This document shows, one piece after another, positions 6,306 to 7,434 of a stretch of DNA of 7,434 nucleotides. The position numbers were made by a program, and so were the translations under genes. The notes below the pieces were generated by a model that saw only the letters and a program-made list of their open reading frames with translations, made no database searches and was not told where the DNA came from. Within the stretch, counting starts at the first letter, position 1. Every line of letters starts with the position of its first letter. The DNA comes from UBA2336 sp037443645 (lineage in GTDB: Bacteria; Bacteroidota; Bacteroidia; Cytophagales; Cyclobacteriaceae), in assembly GCA_037443645.1 (NCBI GenBank), contig JBBINY010000079.1, positions 1 through 7,434 of the forward strand, read 5' to 3'.

Positions 6306-7434
6306 ATGTCATTTCAAAAATTACTTTCGCTGACAGTTGTTTTCTGCGCCTCCATACTGACGGTAGTCATTCATGATCCTCTAAAGAATAATCCATTGCC
6401 ACTTGAAACTTCACTCAGTACCAATGAAGTGGACGACCCGGAGCAGTTTGTATTGTATCACCAAGGAATACGCACACGTGACGGAGAATCAAAACCTGGA
6501 TACCAGCCCGCTTATAAAATAAAGGAGCTGCTAAAAGCAAAAACCGAAGCGGCCAGAAAGAGAGCAGGTGCCCGGAAACAATCCAACGGAGTACTGGAGT
6601 GGACCGAACGAGGACCGGCAAATGTGCCCGGCCGCACCAGGGGATTAATTGTAGATCCTATTGATCCTTCAAGAAACACCTGGTTTGCAGGATCGGTAGC
6701 AGGCGGTATCTGGAAAACGACAAATGGAGGCCAACGCTGGACACTCCTCACGCCCGATTTACCCAACCTCGCCACAACTGTAATTGCTATGGCCGAGTCG
6801 AACAATAACATTATGTATTGCGGAACAGGCGAAGGCTTTGGTAATATAGATGGTGTTAACGGTAACGGCATGTTTAAATCAGTTGACCGGGGGCAAACCT
6901 GGAGCTACCTCCCCACTACCGCCACCTTCAACGACATTAACCGGCTTATCATCAGTCCGGTGAACCCTGATGTAGTTATAGCCGCAACTAATAATGGCAT
7001 TTATCGCACCACCGATGGCGGAAATAGTTGGACACAACCATCAGGCCTATCGTTCATTCAGGATATAAAAGCAACTCCGGGAAATTTTAACATTCAGTTT
7101 GCCACGAAAAGTGGATTTGGTGTAATAAAATCCACCGATGCCGGTCAAACCTGGTCAGCCTCGAACACCGGAATGAATATTAATGGCCGGGTTGAAATTG
7201 CGGTGTCACCAGTCAACCCAAATCGCATTTTTGCCAGTGCTGTGGGGTTATTGTCTGGAACGGCTTCTGATTTGTACATGTCGGATGATGCTGGCGCAAC
7301 CTGGAGCCTGGTGGATGTCTCCCGGCCATGTTTTGCCGGCAGCCAAATACGGCCACACGTTGTACATATGGCCGAACACAACAAGGAAATAAAACTTATC
7401 GCCTACAAAGGCAGTGGACCTGTTCACTCCAGAA
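6306..7434 (+). CDS. Exported ASP-box (BNR/sortilin-like) beta-propeller protein, partial at right edge
   Basis: The first 376 residues of a large secreted protein are present. Residues 5-22 form a hydrophobic signal segment. A charged linker follows (about 75-105, rich in Lys, Arg and Ala), then the entry motif WTERGPANVPGRTRG that typically precedes propellers of this class. Five ASP-box turns follow, each close to S/T-x-D-x-G-x-T-W: WKTTNGGQRW (136-145), FKSVDRGQTW (190-199), YRTTDGGNSW (233-242), IKSTDAGQTW (274-283) and YMSDDAGATW (324-333). Relatives in Bacteroidota are long surface or secreted proteins, many ending in a type IX secretion sorting domain; whether that applies here cannot be seen. 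Its start is 3 bp after the lipoprotein gene. After residue 337 the sequence (SRPCFAGSQIRPHVV onward) no longer looks like propeller repeats, but the frame stays open to the edge. Function is probably adhesion or glycan/protein binding, by family only. Confidence 0.88.
   Translation, partial: MSFQKLLSLTVVFCASILTVVIHDPLKNNPLPLETSLSTNEVDDPEQFVLYHQGIRTRDGESKPGYQPAYKIKELLKAKTEAARKRAGARKQSNGVLEWTERGPANVPGRTRGLIVDPIDPSRNTWFAGSVAGGIWKTTNGGQRWTLLTPDLPNLATTVIAMAESNNNIMYCGTGEGFGNIDGVNGNGMFKSVDRGQTWSYLPTTATFNDINRLIISPVNPDVVIAATNNGIYRTTDGGNSWTQPSGLSFIQDIKATPGNFNIQFATKSGFGVIKSTDAGQTWSASNTGMNINGRVEIAVSPVNPNRIFASAVGLLSGTASDLYMSDDAGATWSLVDVSRPCFAGSQIRPHVVHMAEHNKEIKLIAYKGSGPVHSR
6711..7310 (+). repeat. Five degenerate ASP-box repeats within the propeller gene
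   Basis: The conserved tryptophans of the five boxes fall at residues 145, 199, 242, 283 and 333 of the protein, giving intervals of 54, 43, 41 and 50 residues, as expected for successive propeller blades. The repeats are conserved at protein level only; the DNA is not repetitive enough to suggest recent duplication. Confidence 0.85.

Noticed and set aside
1..7434. CRISPR arrays, insertion sequences, phage or defence genes
   Set aside because: No regularly spaced repeats, terminal inverted repeats, transposase, integrase or defence-type motifs were seen on either strand. A tRNA is present, but no attachment-site duplicate or integrase accompanies it.

Overview
The window looks like a chromosomal segment from a member of the Bacteroidota, most likely the Cytophagales/Cyclobacteriaceae side. 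The signs are promoter -7 elements of the TAnnTTTG type, weak or absent Shine-Dalgarno sequences, a tRNA without an encoded CCA, an ASP-box propeller protein of the exported Bacteroidota type, and a 418-residue protein family that I know only from this phylum. The lineage call is inference from these features; no phylogenetic marker gene is present.

Layout, left to right. Positions 1-365 (-) hold the N-terminal part of a LolD/YbbA-type ABC ATPase that runs off the left edge. It is divergent from a TesA-like GDSL esterase (443-1057, +), the same head-to-head pairing as ybbA/tesA in E. coli. The esterase ends 1 bp from the end of a convergent exported alpha/beta-hydrolase-fold protein (1059-1961, -), whose catalytic triad appears to be replaced at all three positions. 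Upstream of that gene on the minus strand come galactokinase (2023-3171, TTG start) and a tRNA-Ser(CGA) (3188-3274), only 16 bp apart and probably on one transcript. A strong intrinsic terminator (3281-3314, -) ends the next upstream gene, an orphan MacB/FtsX-type ABC permease (3340-4581, -). The T-tail of this terminator carries a -7-like element directly in front of the tRNA.

From a divergent promoter region at 4582-4701, the right third is transcribed on the plus strand as a tight run of three exported proteins. These are a conserved 418-residue Bacteroidota protein often labelled 'asparagine synthetase B' but with no AsnB features (4702-5958), a small putative lipoprotein (5985-6302), and the N-terminal part of a large ASP-box beta-propeller protein (from 6306, cut by the right edge).

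Most of the window is ordinary housekeeping and cell-envelope content. There is no CRISPR array, transposase, phage gene or recognisable defence cassette. The points most worth a second look are the apparent pseudo-hydrolase, the misnamed 418-residue family with a possible Cys/His/Glu site, and the fused terminator/promoter ahead of the tRNA-Ser-galK unit.
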